Positions 8,636 through 17,358 of a stretch of 52,848 nt of DNA are shown one piece after another (positions within the stretch are counted from its first letter, which is position 1; each line of letters opens with the position of its first letter). The stretch lies in assembly GCA_965657215.1 (NCBI GenBank), contig CBFHNR010000017.1, positions 1 to 52,848 on the forward strand, given 5' to 3'. The notes under the pieces were generated by a model. That model saw only the letters and a list, made by a program, of their open reading frames with translations. It had not been told where the DNA came from and made no database searches. Position numbers and translations under genes: made by a program. The DNA comes from JAHEJA01 sp965657215. GTDB lineage: Bacteria; Pseudomonadota; Alphaproteobacteria; Rhodobacterales; Rhodobacteraceae.

Positions 8636-9016
8636 ATGCAAAAAGACCCACCCGTAAATGTTTTTGGGGACCCCATCGAACCGTGTTCCTTTACGCCCTT
8701 GACGGGATTTTTTCGTGACGGAGCCTGCAATACCTGTATCGAAGATACGGGCTCGCATACGGTTTGTGCGCTCATGACGGCTGAATTTTTGGCCTTTTCG
8801 AAATATCTGGGCAATGACCTCACGACTCCAAACCCGAATTCAATGTTTCCTGGGTTAAAACCGGGGGATTCATGGTGCCTCTGTGCGGCGCGCTTCTTAC
8901 AAGCCCATGACGAAGGATGCGCGCCTTTGGTCAATTTGGCGGCCACGCACCAACGCGCCCTCTCCATCGTTCCGATTGAGATATTAGAGCTCTACGATAT
9001 TACCAAACAGGGTTAA
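8636..9016 (+). CDS. DUF2237 family protein
   Basis: The protein has 126 residues from the ATG at 8636; the frame is open upstream, but the family pattern NVFGDPIEPCS begins just after this start and GAGG precedes it. Conserved cysteine and tryptophan motifs are CNTCIEDTGSHTVCA, FPGLKPGDSWCLCA and the ending ATHQRAL. DUF2237 proteins are small soluble proteins of unknown function found widely in marine bacteria. The paired cysteines suggest metal binding or redox activity, which is inference. A 190-base gap separates it from pth, and it converges with the DUF2937 gene with a 4-base overlap. Confidence 0.85.
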   Translation: MQKDPPVNVFGDPIEPCSFTPLTGFFRDGACNTCIEDTGSHTVCALMTAEFLAFSKYLGNDLTTPNPNSMFPGLKPGDSWCLCAARFLQAHDEGCAPLVNLAATHQRALSIVPIEILELYDITKQG

Positions 9017-9498
9017 GATGGGGCGCGGGCAGCGCGCCAAAAACGGCGTGCAGCTATAATTGACAGCATGGCCGCTGCAAATCCCGCTAAGGCAAAGCTG
9101 ATCCCTGCCAACGACAAGGGAACCGCAGGCACAAAAACGGCCCAAGCGCGGCGGGCAATATCGCGGTCCGTAAAGCGAGACAGCTGAAACACCCGTTGAA
9201 ATTGATTAGCCGTTTCCAAGTGGAACAAATCAGAGCTCAGCTTTTCATATCGATCAAAGCTACGGATCATATCCGTGCGACGTCGCTCTAAAAACCCAGT
9301 CCCAACAAGTTGTTCCAAAGCTTGATCGCGGCTCAACCCTTCGGCCTTAGCCGAGGCATCAAAGTCGCGCACAACAATAGCCAATTCGTCAACGGCCCCG
9401 CCTAGGCGTTGGATATATTGCTGTGAGAATTCAGGAAATTGGGAAAAGGCTGCCCCACAGCCAAGTGAAATGCAAAGAGAGGCAGCCCGTACAAACAT
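9013..9498 (-). CDS. DUF2937 membrane protein
   Basis: This 161-residue protein has a hydrophobic N-terminal segment (residues about 3-20) that may be a signal anchor. A soluble helical middle of about 25-110 follows, then one or two C-terminal membrane segments (VPLSLAGISFALAGFAAAMLS, split across about 128-150). The pattern matches DUF2937, an inner-membrane family of unknown function. Its start touches the proS stop by one base, so the two are probably co-transcribed, a linkage seen in related genomes. It ends over the last codon of the convergent DUF2237 gene. Confidence 0.78.
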   Translation of the reverse strand: MFVRAASLCISLGCGAAFSQFPEFSQQYIQRLGGAVDELAIVVRDFDASAKAEGLSRDQALEQLVGTGFLERRRTDMIRSFDRYEKLSSDLFHLETANQFQRVFQLSRFTDRDIARRAWAVFVPAVPLSLAGISFALAGFAAAMLSIIAARRFWRAARAPS

Positions 9499-10835
9499 TA
9501 GAGGTTTGCGTAATTATTAGAAATCTTTTCAACGGCTTGCGTTGGCGTCATCTCTTCGCTTTCACCAGTGCGGCGTGAGGTGACTTCGACCACGCCATTT
9601 TTCAAACCGCGTGGACCCACTGTGATCCGCCATGGCAAGCCAAGCAAATCCATCGTCGCAAATTTGCCGCCTGCGCGTTCTTTGCGATCATCATAGAGCG
9701 GATCTAGACCAAGGGCTGTCAAGCTTTTGTAAAGCGCCTCACAGGCGGCATCGGCCTCCTCGTCGCCTTGTTTCAGGTTCACAATTCCACAATGGAACGG
9801 TGTGACACCTTCGGGCCAGATGATACCATTGTCATCATGATTGGCCTCAATCAGAGCCCCCAACAGACGGCTCACACCGATGCCATGGCTTCCCATGTGA
9901 ACAGGGGTGCGCTCGCCGCTTTCGTTGACAACAGTGGCCCCCAAAGGTTCGGAATACTGTGTGCCGAAATAGAAAATCTGACCCACTTCGATGCCGCGTG
10001 CAATGCGACGGCGCTCTTCTGGGACTTGATCGAATAGATCAGGTTCATGGGTTTCATCCGTGCGCGCGTAGAGCGATGTGAATTCTTCCATTACGCTTTG
10101 ACACTGCGCGACATCATCATAATCAATCTCGCGTTTACCAAGCTGAATATCGGTGACTTTGCTATCATAGAACACCTCAGACTCACCTGTTTCAGCAAGC
10201 ACCAAGAATTCATGTGTGTAATCGCCGCCAATCGGACCACTATCCGCACGCATCGGAATAGCCTGAAGCCCCATGCGTTCATAGGTGCGCAGGTAGCTCA
10301 CCAAGTGGCGGTTGTAGGCATGAAGCGCGTCTTCTTTGGTCAAATCAAAGTTATAGCCATCCTTCATCAGGAATTCCCGACCCCGCATCACCCCAAAGCG
10401 TGGGCGAATTTCATCGCGGAATTTCCACTGGATTTGATAGAGCGTCATGGGCAAGTCTTTGTAGCTATTCACGTGGCTACGGAACACATCCGTGAACATT
10501 TCTTCAGCCGTGGGCGAAAACAGCATGTCGCGATCGTGACGGTCCTTCATACGCAGCATTTCTTCGCCATAGCCATCATAACGGCCGCTTTCGCGCCACA
10601 AATCCGCGGATTGCAAGGTCGGCATCAACATGGCGATGTGACCCGCGCGGGCCTGTTCCTCATGCACGATATTTTCAAGCTTGCGCAGCATTTTGAACCC
10701 AAGCGGCAACCAAGAATAAATCCCCGCGCTTGACTGTTTGATCATGCCAGCGCGTAGCATCAGGCGATGCGAGACGATTTGGGCTTCGGTGGGGTTCTCT
10801 TTGAGAACGGGTACAAAATAGCGGGACAGGCGCAT
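9498..10835 (-). CDS. proS: Prolyl-tRNA synthetase (short alphaproteobacterial type)
   Basis: ProS charges tRNA-Pro. The 445-residue protein begins MRLSRYFVPVL at 10835; the frame is open ten codons further but the family starts here and AGAGG precedes it. Class II catalytic motifs are seen as the motif 2 region FRDEIRPRFGVMRGREFLMKD (split at about residues 140-165) and motif 3 near GIGVSRLLGALIE. The anticodon-binding domain covers about 345-440. The bacterial editing insertion of about 180 residues is absent, as is usual for alphaproteobacteria. It is followed by the DUF2937 gene in the same operon. Confidence 0.97.
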   Translation of the reverse strand: MRLSRYFVPVLKENPTEAQIVSHRLMLRAGMIKQSSAGIYSWLPLGFKMLRKLENIVHEEQARAGHIAMLMPTLQSADLWRESGRYDGYGEEMLRMKDRHDRDMLFSPTAEEMFTDVFRSHVNSYKDLPMTLYQIQWKFRDEIRPRFGVMRGREFLMKDGYNFDLTKEDALHAYNRHLVSYLRTYERMGLQAIPMRADSGPIGGDYTHEFLVLAETGESEVFYDSKVTDIQLGKREIDYDDVAQCQSVMEEFTSLYARTDETHEPDLFDQVPEERRRIARGIEVGQIFYFGTQYSEPLGATVVNESGERTPVHMGSHGIGVSRLLGALIEANHDDNGIIWPEGVTPFHCGIVNLKQGDEEADAACEALYKSLTALGLDPLYDDRKERAGGKFATMDLLGLPWRITVGPRGLKNGVVEVTSRRTGESEEMTPTQAVEKISNNYANL

Positions 10836-10977
10836 TGGGCGGACCTCTTTCATGTCATGTTTCACACGGGTTTAGCGAGTGAAAAGCCGCGATACAAGCT
10901 AATCCTTGTTGTTTTCCACTTGAAACAGCGGGCCGTTTACCCGATGTGTAGAGCACGACAGAGACGAGGGTAAATTG

Positions 10978-12045
10978 ATGGCGCTTCCTGTAAGAGAACA
11001 AGCAAAATATTGGGGTGTGGCCACTCTTATTGCGGCAGTGTTGCTCTGGTACTTGGGGGACGTGTTGTTGCCGTTTGTGGTTGGCGGGGCGATTGCCTAT
11101 TTCCTTGATCCCGTTGCAGACCGATTAGAAGCTATGGGTTTGTCGCGTGTCATGGCAACGGCGCTTATCGCAATTGCCGCCTTGTTGATTTTCGTTATCA
11201 TGGTTTTGTTGATTTTGCCGACCTTGGTTCAGCAATCAATCAACCTCTTCAATATTGCGCCTCAGTTATTCCGCGACCTTCAGGCGTTTTTGTCAGAAAA
11301 CTTCCCGTCTCTTCAGGATGAAAATTCAGCCGTCAGCACAGCCTTAACCTCGATCGGCGCAACGATCCAAGAACGCGGTGGAGCGCTCTTGGCCAAGGTC
11401 CTCTCCTCGGCCGCATCCTTGCTCGGCATTTTGACCTTTCTTGTGATTACGCCCGTTGTCGCGATTTACTTGCTTTTGGATTGGGACAATATGATTGCCA
11501 AAGTCAACAGCATGATTCCTCGCGATCACGCCCCTGTCATTCGCCATCTCGCCTCGCAAGTTGATGACACGCTCTCGGCCTTTGTCCGCGGAATGGGCTC
11601 TGTCTGTTTGATTTTGGGGGGCTATTACGCCACCGCGCTCATGCTCGTTGGGCTTGATTTTGGGCTCGTTGTTGGGGCCTTCGCAGGCTTGATCACCTTT
11701 ATCCCTTATGTGGGGTCTCTCGTGGGCGGCGCCCTTGCGATTGGGTTGGGCCTGTTCCAATTCTGGGGCGATTGGCTCAGCGTCGGTTTGATTGCTGGTA
11801 TCTTTTTCACAGGCCAAATCATCGAGGGGAATTATTTGACACCAAAGCTGGTGGGCGGCTCTGTTGGATTGCATCCTGTGTGGTTGCTCTTGGCCCTTTC
11901 CGTCTTTGGAACCTTATTTGGATTTATAGGAATGTTGATTGCGGTCCCTGTTGCCGCAAGCATTGGTGTGTTTGTGCGCTTTGCCTCGTCTCACTACCTC
12001 AATAGCCGCCTCTATCAGGGCATCTCTGGTCAAGACACCGACTAA
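10978..12045 (+). CDS. AI-2E/PerM-family membrane transporter
   Basis: The 355-residue inner-membrane protein starts at the ATG at 10978; a TTG just before it is less likely. Two hydrophobic N-terminal segments, a soluble middle of about residues 90-140, and five or six C-terminal segments match the PerM/UPF0118 exporter family. The signature GLITFIPYVGSLVGG is near 240 and GNYLTPKLVGGSVGLHP near 290. Family members have been tied to autoinducer-2 export or Na+/H+ exchange, and the substrate here is unknown. Its stop overlaps the hdaA start (TAATG), so the two are translationally coupled. The same pairing occurs in other alphaproteobacteria. Confidence 0.9.
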   Translation: MALPVREQAKYWGVATLIAAVLLWYLGDVLLPFVVGGAIAYFLDPVADRLEAMGLSRVMATALIAIAALLIFVIMVLLILPTLVQQSINLFNIAPQLFRDLQAFLSENFPSLQDENSAVSTALTSIGATIQERGGALLAKVLSSAASLLGILTFLVITPVVAIYLLLDWDNMIAKVNSMIPRDHAPVIRHLASQVDDTLSAFVRGMGSVCLILGGYYATALMLVGLDFGLVVGAFAGLITFIPYVGSLVGGALAIGLGLFQFWGDWLSVGLIAGIFFTGQIIEGNYLTPKLVGGSVGLHPVWLLLALSVFGTLFGFIGMLIAVPVAASIGVFVRFASSHYLNSRLYQGISGQDTD

Positions 12046-12722
12046 TGGCAGAGCAGCTCGCATTTGACCTTCCCATCCGTACGGCCTTGGGGCGTGGTGA
12101 TTTCTTTGTGTCCAAATCAAACGCGCTTGCTCTTGCGTTGATCGAGGACTGGGAAAATTGGCCCTCTCGCAAGCATATCCTTTGTGGACCCACTGGATCA
12201 GGAAAAACGCACCTCACCTATGTCTGGGCCGAACAATCAGGTGCGCAGATCATAGCGGCCAAGGATTTGATGCCGGACATGGTGCCAGACTTGATAACGG
12301 GGCCAATCGCTGTCGAAGACGTCCATAAGGTAGCCGGTCAACCTGATCACGAAACAGCGCTCTTCCATTTGCACAATTTGGCTGCCTCAGAAGGCCAAGC
12401 CGTGCTTTTCACTGGACGCAATACACCGGCCTCTTGGGGACTTGAACTCAAGGATCTCTTGTCGCGCCTTCAAGGGGCGCGCCTTGCCACGCTTGAGTAC
12501 CCCGATGACGCTTTGTTTTTTGCGCTTTTGGCTAAACTCTTTGCTGATCGCCAGATATTTCCAACGCCAGATGTGTTGCAATATCTTGTCACACGTTTGG
12601 AGCGGAGCTTTGCAACCGTCCAAGACACAGTCGCCCTTTTGGATAAAACCGCGCTCGCGCAAAAGCGTGCCTTAACGCGCAGTTTTGTCGCACAGGTTCT
12701 CTCAAAGCCTGATGTGGATTGA
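12045..12722 (+). CDS. hdaA: DnaA-related replication regulator HdaA
   Basis: The 225-residue protein consists almost wholly of a DnaA-like AAA+ ATPase domain. The N-terminus EQLAFDLP resembles a clamp-binding QxxLxL-type peptide. The Walker A is GPTGSGKTH near residue 48 and the Walker B-like strand is IAVEDVHK near 90. It lacks the DnaA DNA-binding domain. Hda proteins act with the beta clamp to stimulate hydrolysis of DnaA-ATP and limit re-initiation. The one-base overlap with the exporter gene indicates coupling. From memory, ppk usually follows hdaA in alphaproteobacteria, but here ppx follows directly. Confidence 0.88.
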   Translation: MAEQLAFDLPIRTALGRGDFFVSKSNALALALIEDWENWPSRKHILCGPTGSGKTHLTYVWAEQSGAQIIAAKDLMPDMVPDLITGPIAVEDVHKVAGQPDHETALFHLHNLAASEGQAVLFTGRNTPASWGLELKDLLSRLQGARLATLEYPDDALFFALLAKLFADRQIFPTPDVLQYLVTRLERSFATVQDTVALLDKTALAQKRALTRSFVAQVLSKPDVD

Positions 12723-12777
12723 CCAATAAGTTGACCAAGCTTTACCCTTATACAGATTCGACATGAAAGGATCAGAT

Positions 12778-14310
12778 GTGAACCTGACCCCTCCTCATAA
12801 ACATGCACAATGGGACCCTTTTGCCCAACCGCTGTTTGACGATCCCTCTATTCGCCACCTGAGCAAAGTCGCCGTTGTTGACATTGGGTCCAACTCGGTT
12901 CGCCTTGTGGTCTTTGATGGAGCTGCTCGATCTCCTGCCTATTTCTATAATGAAAAGGTCATGTGTGGGCTTGGTCGGGGTTTGATGAATACGGGTGTTT
13001 TACACCCCGAAGGACGGGACCGCGCATTGTCCTCGATGATCAGGTTCCGCAAGCTCGCCACAGCCATGGGTATTCCCGTGATGACGGCTGTTGCAACGGC
13101 GGCTGTTCGGGATGCACAGGATGGGCCCGAGTTTTGTCAGGACGTGTTAGAGCAAACAGGTGTGAACATTCACATCATTGACGGTCTCGAAGAAGCGCGC
13201 CTGTCGGCCCAAGGTGTGTTGCTAGGCTGGCCAGACGCGGATGGCATCATGTGTGACATCGGCGGCTCGTCCATGGAATTAGCCAAGATTACAGATCGCA
13301 CCATTGGCAAACGAGCCACGTCTGATTTGGGCCCTCTCAAGCTCGCTGATATGAAGGGGGGCAAAGAAGGACGCCGCAAGTTCATCAAGTCCACGATTGA
13401 AGACATGGCGCAAGATATAGGCACCGATCAAGATCAAATGTATCTGGTTGGAGGCTCTTGGCGGGCCTTTGCACGTGTTGATATGCATCGGCGCGATTAT
13501 CCCCTAAAGGTTTTGCATGAATATGAAATGTCTCCAAGAGACATACGAGAGACCATCACCTTTATCGAGCAAAGCGACCTAGAGGAGCTGCGCCAGCTGT
13601 GTGGTATATCCTCTGCCCGTATGAATTTGCTGCCTCTCGCAAGCGAAGTTCTCAAGCGGTTATTGAAAACCTTTAAACCCCTAAGCGTTGCGATTTCGAG
13701 TTTTGGTATTCGTGAAGGTATGCTCTACGAACAGATGCCGCAAAAACTCAGAGATCGGGACCCTTTGATCGAGTCGAGCAAGTTTTCCGAAAAGAAAGAC
13801 GCGCGCATTCCTGGGTTTGGGAAAGATCTGTATTTTTTCGTAAGCCCTCTGTTTCCAAATGCAGACTATAAATTTTTGCGTCTGGTGCGGGCGGCCTGTC
13901 ATTTGCATGACGTCAGTTGGCGCGCCCATCCCGATTACAGAGCGGAGAGTTGTTTTGACAGTATAACCCGCTCTAACTTGGGCGGATTGAACCACGAAGA
14001 GCGGGTTTTCTTGGGGCTGTCTTTGCTGCATCGATATCGCGGTCAAAGGGGGGAAGAGCGGCTTCAAGAGGTGCTTGGATTGCTAACAGATCGCAAGCTA
14101 CGGCAAGCCGAGGTCTTGGGCGCGGCGATGCGTTTGGGGGCGATGCTCTGGGACAAGAATGCCTCTCTCGATTGGAACAAACAACGCCGTGTTCTGGCGC
14201 TCTTGCTGCCGAAGGCCTCCCAAGATTTATTCGGCGAAGTCGCAAATGCGCGGCTCAATTCCTTGGGAACCGTTCTGGGCGCGAAACGCATCAAGGTAAC
14301 CTATACCTAA
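12778..14310 (+). CDS. ppx: Ppx/GppA family exopolyphosphatase
   Basis: The family cleaves terminal phosphates from polyphosphate or converts pppGpp to ppGpp. Residues about 30-320 form the actin-like double domain: phosphate-1 motif VVDIGSNSVRLVVF near 35 and phosphate-2 motif MCDIGGSSMEL near 160. The C-terminal half is helical and HD-like, as in longer Ppx proteins. I prefer the GTG at 12778 (AAAGGA six bases upstream), giving 510 residues; an in-frame ATG at 12763 would give 515. ppk is not adjacent, and I cannot tell the exopolyphosphatase and pppGpp activities apart. Confidence 0.9.
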   Translation: MNLTPPHKHAQWDPFAQPLFDDPSIRHLSKVAVVDIGSNSVRLVVFDGAARSPAYFYNEKVMCGLGRGLMNTGVLHPEGRDRALSSMIRFRKLATAMGIPVMTAVATAAVRDAQDGPEFCQDVLEQTGVNIHIIDGLEEARLSAQGVLLGWPDADGIMCDIGGSSMELAKITDRTIGKRATSDLGPLKLADMKGGKEGRRKFIKSTIEDMAQDIGTDQDQMYLVGGSWRAFARVDMHRRDYPLKVLHEYEMSPRDIRETITFIEQSDLEELRQLCGISSARMNLLPLASEVLKRLLKTFKPLSVAISSFGIREGMLYEQMPQKLRDRDPLIESSKFSEKKDARIPGFGKDLYFFVSPLFPNADYKFLRLVRAACHLHDVSWRAHPDYRAESCFDSITRSNLGGLNHEERVFLGLSLLHRYRGQRGEERLQEVLGLLTDRKLRQAEVLGAAMRLGAMLWDKNASLDWNKQRRVLALLLPKASQDLFGEVANARLNSLGTVLGAKRIKVTYT

Positions 14311-14316
14311 AAGAAA

Positions 14317-14346
14317 AACCCGCTCTGATCTGAGCGGGTTTTTTTT
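14317..14346. terminator. Bidirectional rho-independent terminator between ppx and RTX gene
   Basis: AACCCGCTC (14317-14325) pairs with GAGCGGGTT (14332-14340). A T run follows on the plus strand. On the minus strand the same stem is followed by TTTCTTTT, so it can stop both the ppx transcript and the convergent RTX transcript. Confidence 0.88.
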
Positions 14347-14387
14347 GTTATTGCAGGATGGTCAACTATACAGTTTGGCCCAAACGA

Positions 14388-15458
14388 TTATGCAGTAACA
14401 ACCGCTTCCGCCGCATCAGTTTCCGTCGTTGTCGTATCGGTGGCAGTGCTTCCAAAGATAGAGACTTGCTCTAACGTTAGAACACCTGCCGCACCAATGA
14501 ACGTTCCAATCGGTTGTCCATCCGCATTCAAAATCGCATCACTACCAGACGTTTCAATTGTCAATTCTGGATTTGATACACCCCGTGGAACATAAACTTG
14601 GACTGTATCCTCTTCTGTGAAATCAGCGACAGTTGCCTGCGCATCTGGATCAGCTTCTGTTAGGATAAAGGTATCATTGCCCATACCCCCCTTGGCCCAG
14701 TCAGTTGCGCCGACATATAAGGTATCATTCCCTTCGCCAGCGAAAAGCGTGTCTGCACCATCGTCTTCAGCCATTTGCAAATCAGCGACGTCATCAAAAT
14801 ATTCAGTCGCCAAAAGTTCATCAGTGGTTGCATCAGGATAAGCCAAACCAGCCTTGGCTGCCGCAAGAAAAAATTCCGCCGTCGTATCCACAAATCCATC
14901 TACATCATCAAAGGGTTCTGTTTCCAAGAAAGCGCCTGATAAAATATCGTCACCTTTGCCACCAGAAATTTCATCATTACCACCACCACCGAAAAGAACA
15001 TCGTTATCTACGTTGCCCGCAATGATGTCATCGCCATTATTGCCGAAAATAAAATCCTCGCCATAACCACCAGTGATCGTATCGTCCCCATCACCACCAC
15101 CTAGGACGTCGGCAAAAACTTCACCGTTAATTTCATCGTCGCCGTAGCCACCTTCAATCAGGTCAATGCCAACGCCGCCGTTGAGAACATCTTTCCCAAC
15201 GCCGCCATAAATCGTGTCTGAGCCAACGCCGCCAGAAACGGTGTCGTTTCCTCTAAATGTTTTGATCAGATCGTCTGCATTGGTGCCTGTAACGTCATTC
15301 GCCGCAGGGCCCATCGAGATTTCGTTCACTTCGTCTTCAACGGGTGTGTCCGTTCCGTTGTCGGCGCCGTCACTCGTGTCCGTTTCGTCAAAAACGCCTG
15401 CTACTTCCATTACGCCCCATCCAAGTAGGATCGGCAAAATCACCGCAATTGCAATCAT
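14388..15458 (-). CDS. Membrane-anchored RTX (haemolysin-type) calcium-binding protein
   Basis: The protein has 356 residues from the ATG at 15458, with GGAG nine bases upstream; a TTG five codons earlier overlaps that site. The first 20 or so residues are one hydrophobic segment (signal anchor), followed by an acidic Asp/Thr linker to about 55. Residues about 60-170 hold roughly ten nonapeptide units of the GGxGxD type (for example GGVGKDVLN, GGDGDDTIT), which bind calcium and fold as a beta-roll. An insert of about 60 residues and one more unit follow, ending in a Thr/Ala-rich tail. No protease or toxin domain is visible. RTX proteins normally leave by type I secretion without an N-terminal signal, so an N-terminal membrane segment is unusual. 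Confidence 0.85.
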   Translation of the reverse strand: MIAIAVILPILLGWGVMEVAGVFDETDTSDGADNGTDTPVEDEVNEISMGPAANDVTGTNADDLIKTFRGNDTVSGGVGSDTIYGGVGKDVLNGGVGIDLIEGGYGDDEINGEVFADVLGGGDGDDTITGGYGEDFIFGNNGDDIIAGNVDNDVLFGGGGNDEISGGKGDDILSGAFLETEPFDDVDGFVDTTAEFFLAAAKAGLAYPDATTDELLATEYFDDVADLQMAEDDGADTLFAGEGNDTLYVGATDWAKGGMGNDTFILTEADPDAQATVADFTEEDTVQVYVPRGVSNPELTIETSGSDAILNADGQPIGTFIGAAGVLTLEQVSIFGSTATDTTTTETDAAEAVVTA

Positions 15459-15631
15459 AACCCAGTTCTCCAAATATACTTTAGTACAGTTAAATACACT
15501 TTTGTATGGATGGTCAAATTTGTTAAAGTTTTCCGCAAATTAGTGAACAATTCTTGGCGTTTTATTGGGGTTGTTTCCAAATGGGCACCAATTAACCACG
15601 TTTTCAATTTTCTCAGATTAATCGATTCGCC

Positions 15632-16636
15632 TTAAGGTGGCGTCTCACCCAACTGCAGCAGAACAGGAAAATGATCCGAGGCGAGGCGTAAGTTCTCGCT
15701 CAAATCAGGGATATCAATGTCTTGGCTCATTGCGTCAGGATGCAAGATTGTCCATTTCGGGTTCCGCTCTAACATCGATTGCGACACAAAAATATAATCG
15801 AGCAATGCCTCTAAATACTGGTTCTCTTCCCGTTTGAAAAATCGCGCTGTTGAAATGGAGTCTGTTTTGCTCTTGGCGATACTTGGATCAAACAGACTTG
15901 CATCGGACCCAACAGGCCCCATCAGGATATCGACCGAAGACTGTCCCACGAACGCCTCATAGACATCCTGTCCTGGCCCATCATTCACGTCTCCGAGGAT
16001 AATCAGATCCTCACCACCCGCCAAGACCTGATCAGCGCGCCGGCGCAGCCAAATCGCTTGTGCAATTTGTTTGCGTCTGTTTTGCAAAGCAATGCGCACT
16101 TCCTCACTTATGTCGCTAGCGCCATGCGGCGCTTTGCTTTTCATATGCGTGCCAATCAGGCGAAAAGGTGTTCCCTTTACGGGCGAAACAACCAACTCAA
16201 GCGGTGGTTTGGAAAAGGTAAAGCGCTCTTCGCCCTCACCCCCCTCAAACTCAATCATGATGTCCTGATCAAATTGTGGCGCTGTGACAGAGGCCATCGG
16301 CGCATGACGAACGGACATTTTGCTCGGATCATAGAGCAGCGCAATCTCTTGGCGTGTATCGTTTGGAAATCCGATACAGGCTTTACTGGTCCTCAATCTA
16401 TAATGATCGGCAAAATGCTCTAACGCTTTGACAGTGCTCCGGTGTTTACTGTGATCGGGCGCCTCAACCACCAATACCGCATCCGCATCCATTGCATGAA
16501 ACACCGCACCGAGTGCGTCGGATTGCTGACGTGTTGTCACATTATACCGAGCAGACCATTGATCATCCAAGAGGAGACGGTCGTTATCATCGAAAAGGTC
16601 ATTAAACCATTCAACGTTATAGGTCGCGATCCGCAT
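15632..16636 (-). CDS. Endonuclease/exonuclease/phosphatase family protein
   Basis: The 334-residue protein has the EEP fold. ATYNVEWFNDLF at the N-terminus provides the first metal ligand, VLVVEAP the glutamate, GTHMKSK the next motif near 165, ILGDVNDGPG near 215 the Asp/Asn pair, and ASDHFPV near 320 the catalytic Asp-His. Family members cut DNA or phosphodiesters or remove phosphates from lipids, and the substrate here is unknown. There is no signal peptide, so it is cytoplasmic. It starts two bases after the DjlA-like stop and is the last gene of a four-gene minus-strand string. Confidence 0.88.
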   Translation of the reverse strand: MRIATYNVEWFNDLFDDNDRLLLDDQWSARYNVTTRQQSDALGAVFHAMDADAVLVVEAPDHSKHRSTVKALEHFADHYRLRTSKACIGFPNDTRQEIALLYDPSKMSVRHAPMASVTAPQFDQDIMIEFEGGEGEERFTFSKPPLELVVSPVKGTPFRLIGTHMKSKAPHGASDISEEVRIALQNRRKQIAQAIWLRRRADQVLAGGEDLIILGDVNDGPGQDVYEAFVGQSSVDILMGPVGSDASLFDPSIAKSKTDSISTARFFKREENQYLEALLDYIFVSQSMLERNPKWTILHPDAMSQDIDIPDLSENLRLASDHFPVLLQLGETPP

Positions 16637-16638
16637 TC

Positions 16639-17319
16639 CTAAGTATGAGCGGCCAAAATGGCCTCATATGCACGGTTGATTTGAATAAGCCTTTTTTCGG
16701 CCAACTTAACCGCTTCTTCGGGAACCCCGCGCGCCATCATGATATCGGGATGGCTTTCGCGCACCAATCGGCGCCATGCAGATTTAACCACATCCAAATC
16801 CGACGTTTCCTTGATCCCCAAAACCGTAAAGGGATCTGGGTCCGAATTTGGAACATGACGCGCCCGCAAGGTTTTGAAATGGGCCTCACTGATGCCGAAA
16901 ATGCCAGAGACCTCTTCTAAGAACTTGTTTTCATTGGGGTGATAAAACCCGTCCGCCATAGCAATATGAAACAACCCTTCGAGAAGGTCGTTCAACGTAT
17001 CGCTTCCTGCGCCAAACATTTTGGTGATGCGCCGCGCATAATGATCAAAACCTGAGACATCTTGGCGGGCCAAATTGAACACACGCGCTGCGCCCGCTTC
17101 TTCGGAGGCTGGAATGTAGAACACGCGCCGAAAGGCGACCACTTCGTCTTTGGTCACCTGACCATCCGCTTTGGCCATTTTCGCACCCAGAGCGATCACA
17201 GCGATGGTAAACGCCACTGTTTTCTCAGGAGGAGAGGACAGCCGATCAAAAACCGCATAGAGGCCCTCGCCTTTGGTCAAGGCTGCCAAAGCTTCGGAAA
17301 TTCTTAGCCAAATCGACAT
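16639..17319 (-). CDS. DjlA-like TerB plus J-domain co-chaperone
   Basis: The 226-residue protein has a TerB-like helical domain (about residues 30-145, with KADGQVTKDEV and ADGFYHPNENKFLE as acidic metal-binding loops). It ends in a J-domain (about 165-226) with the essential HPD in RESHPDIM. J-domains stimulate the ATPase of DnaK. E. coli DjlA is membrane-anchored, but this protein has no obvious N-terminal membrane segment and is probably cytoplasmic. It lies between the GNAT gene (39-base gap) and the EEP gene (2-base gap). Confidence 0.9.
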   Translation of the reverse strand: MSIWLRISEALAALTKGEGLYAVFDRLSSPPEKTVAFTIAVIALGAKMAKADGQVTKDEVVAFRRVFYIPASEEAGAARVFNLARQDVSGFDHYARRITKMFGAGSDTLNDLLEGLFHIAMADGFYHPNENKFLEEVSGIFGISEAHFKTLRARHVPNSDPDPFTVLGIKETSDLDVVKSAWRRLVRESHPDIMMARGVPEEAVKLAEKRLIQINRAYEAILAAHT

Positions 17320-17358
17320 ATATGCACCCTATTCTATCACGTCAGGCCCTCAGAGGGA

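Noticed and set aside
10047..10733. Long open frame (228 codons) opposite proS
   Set aside because: It lies wholly inside proS on the other strand; such frames are common opposite biased coding sequence.
14900..15290. Repetitive DNA considered as a CRISPR or tandem array
   Set aside because: The periodicity follows 27-base (nine-residue) RTX coding units that vary in sequence, with no constant repeats or spacers.
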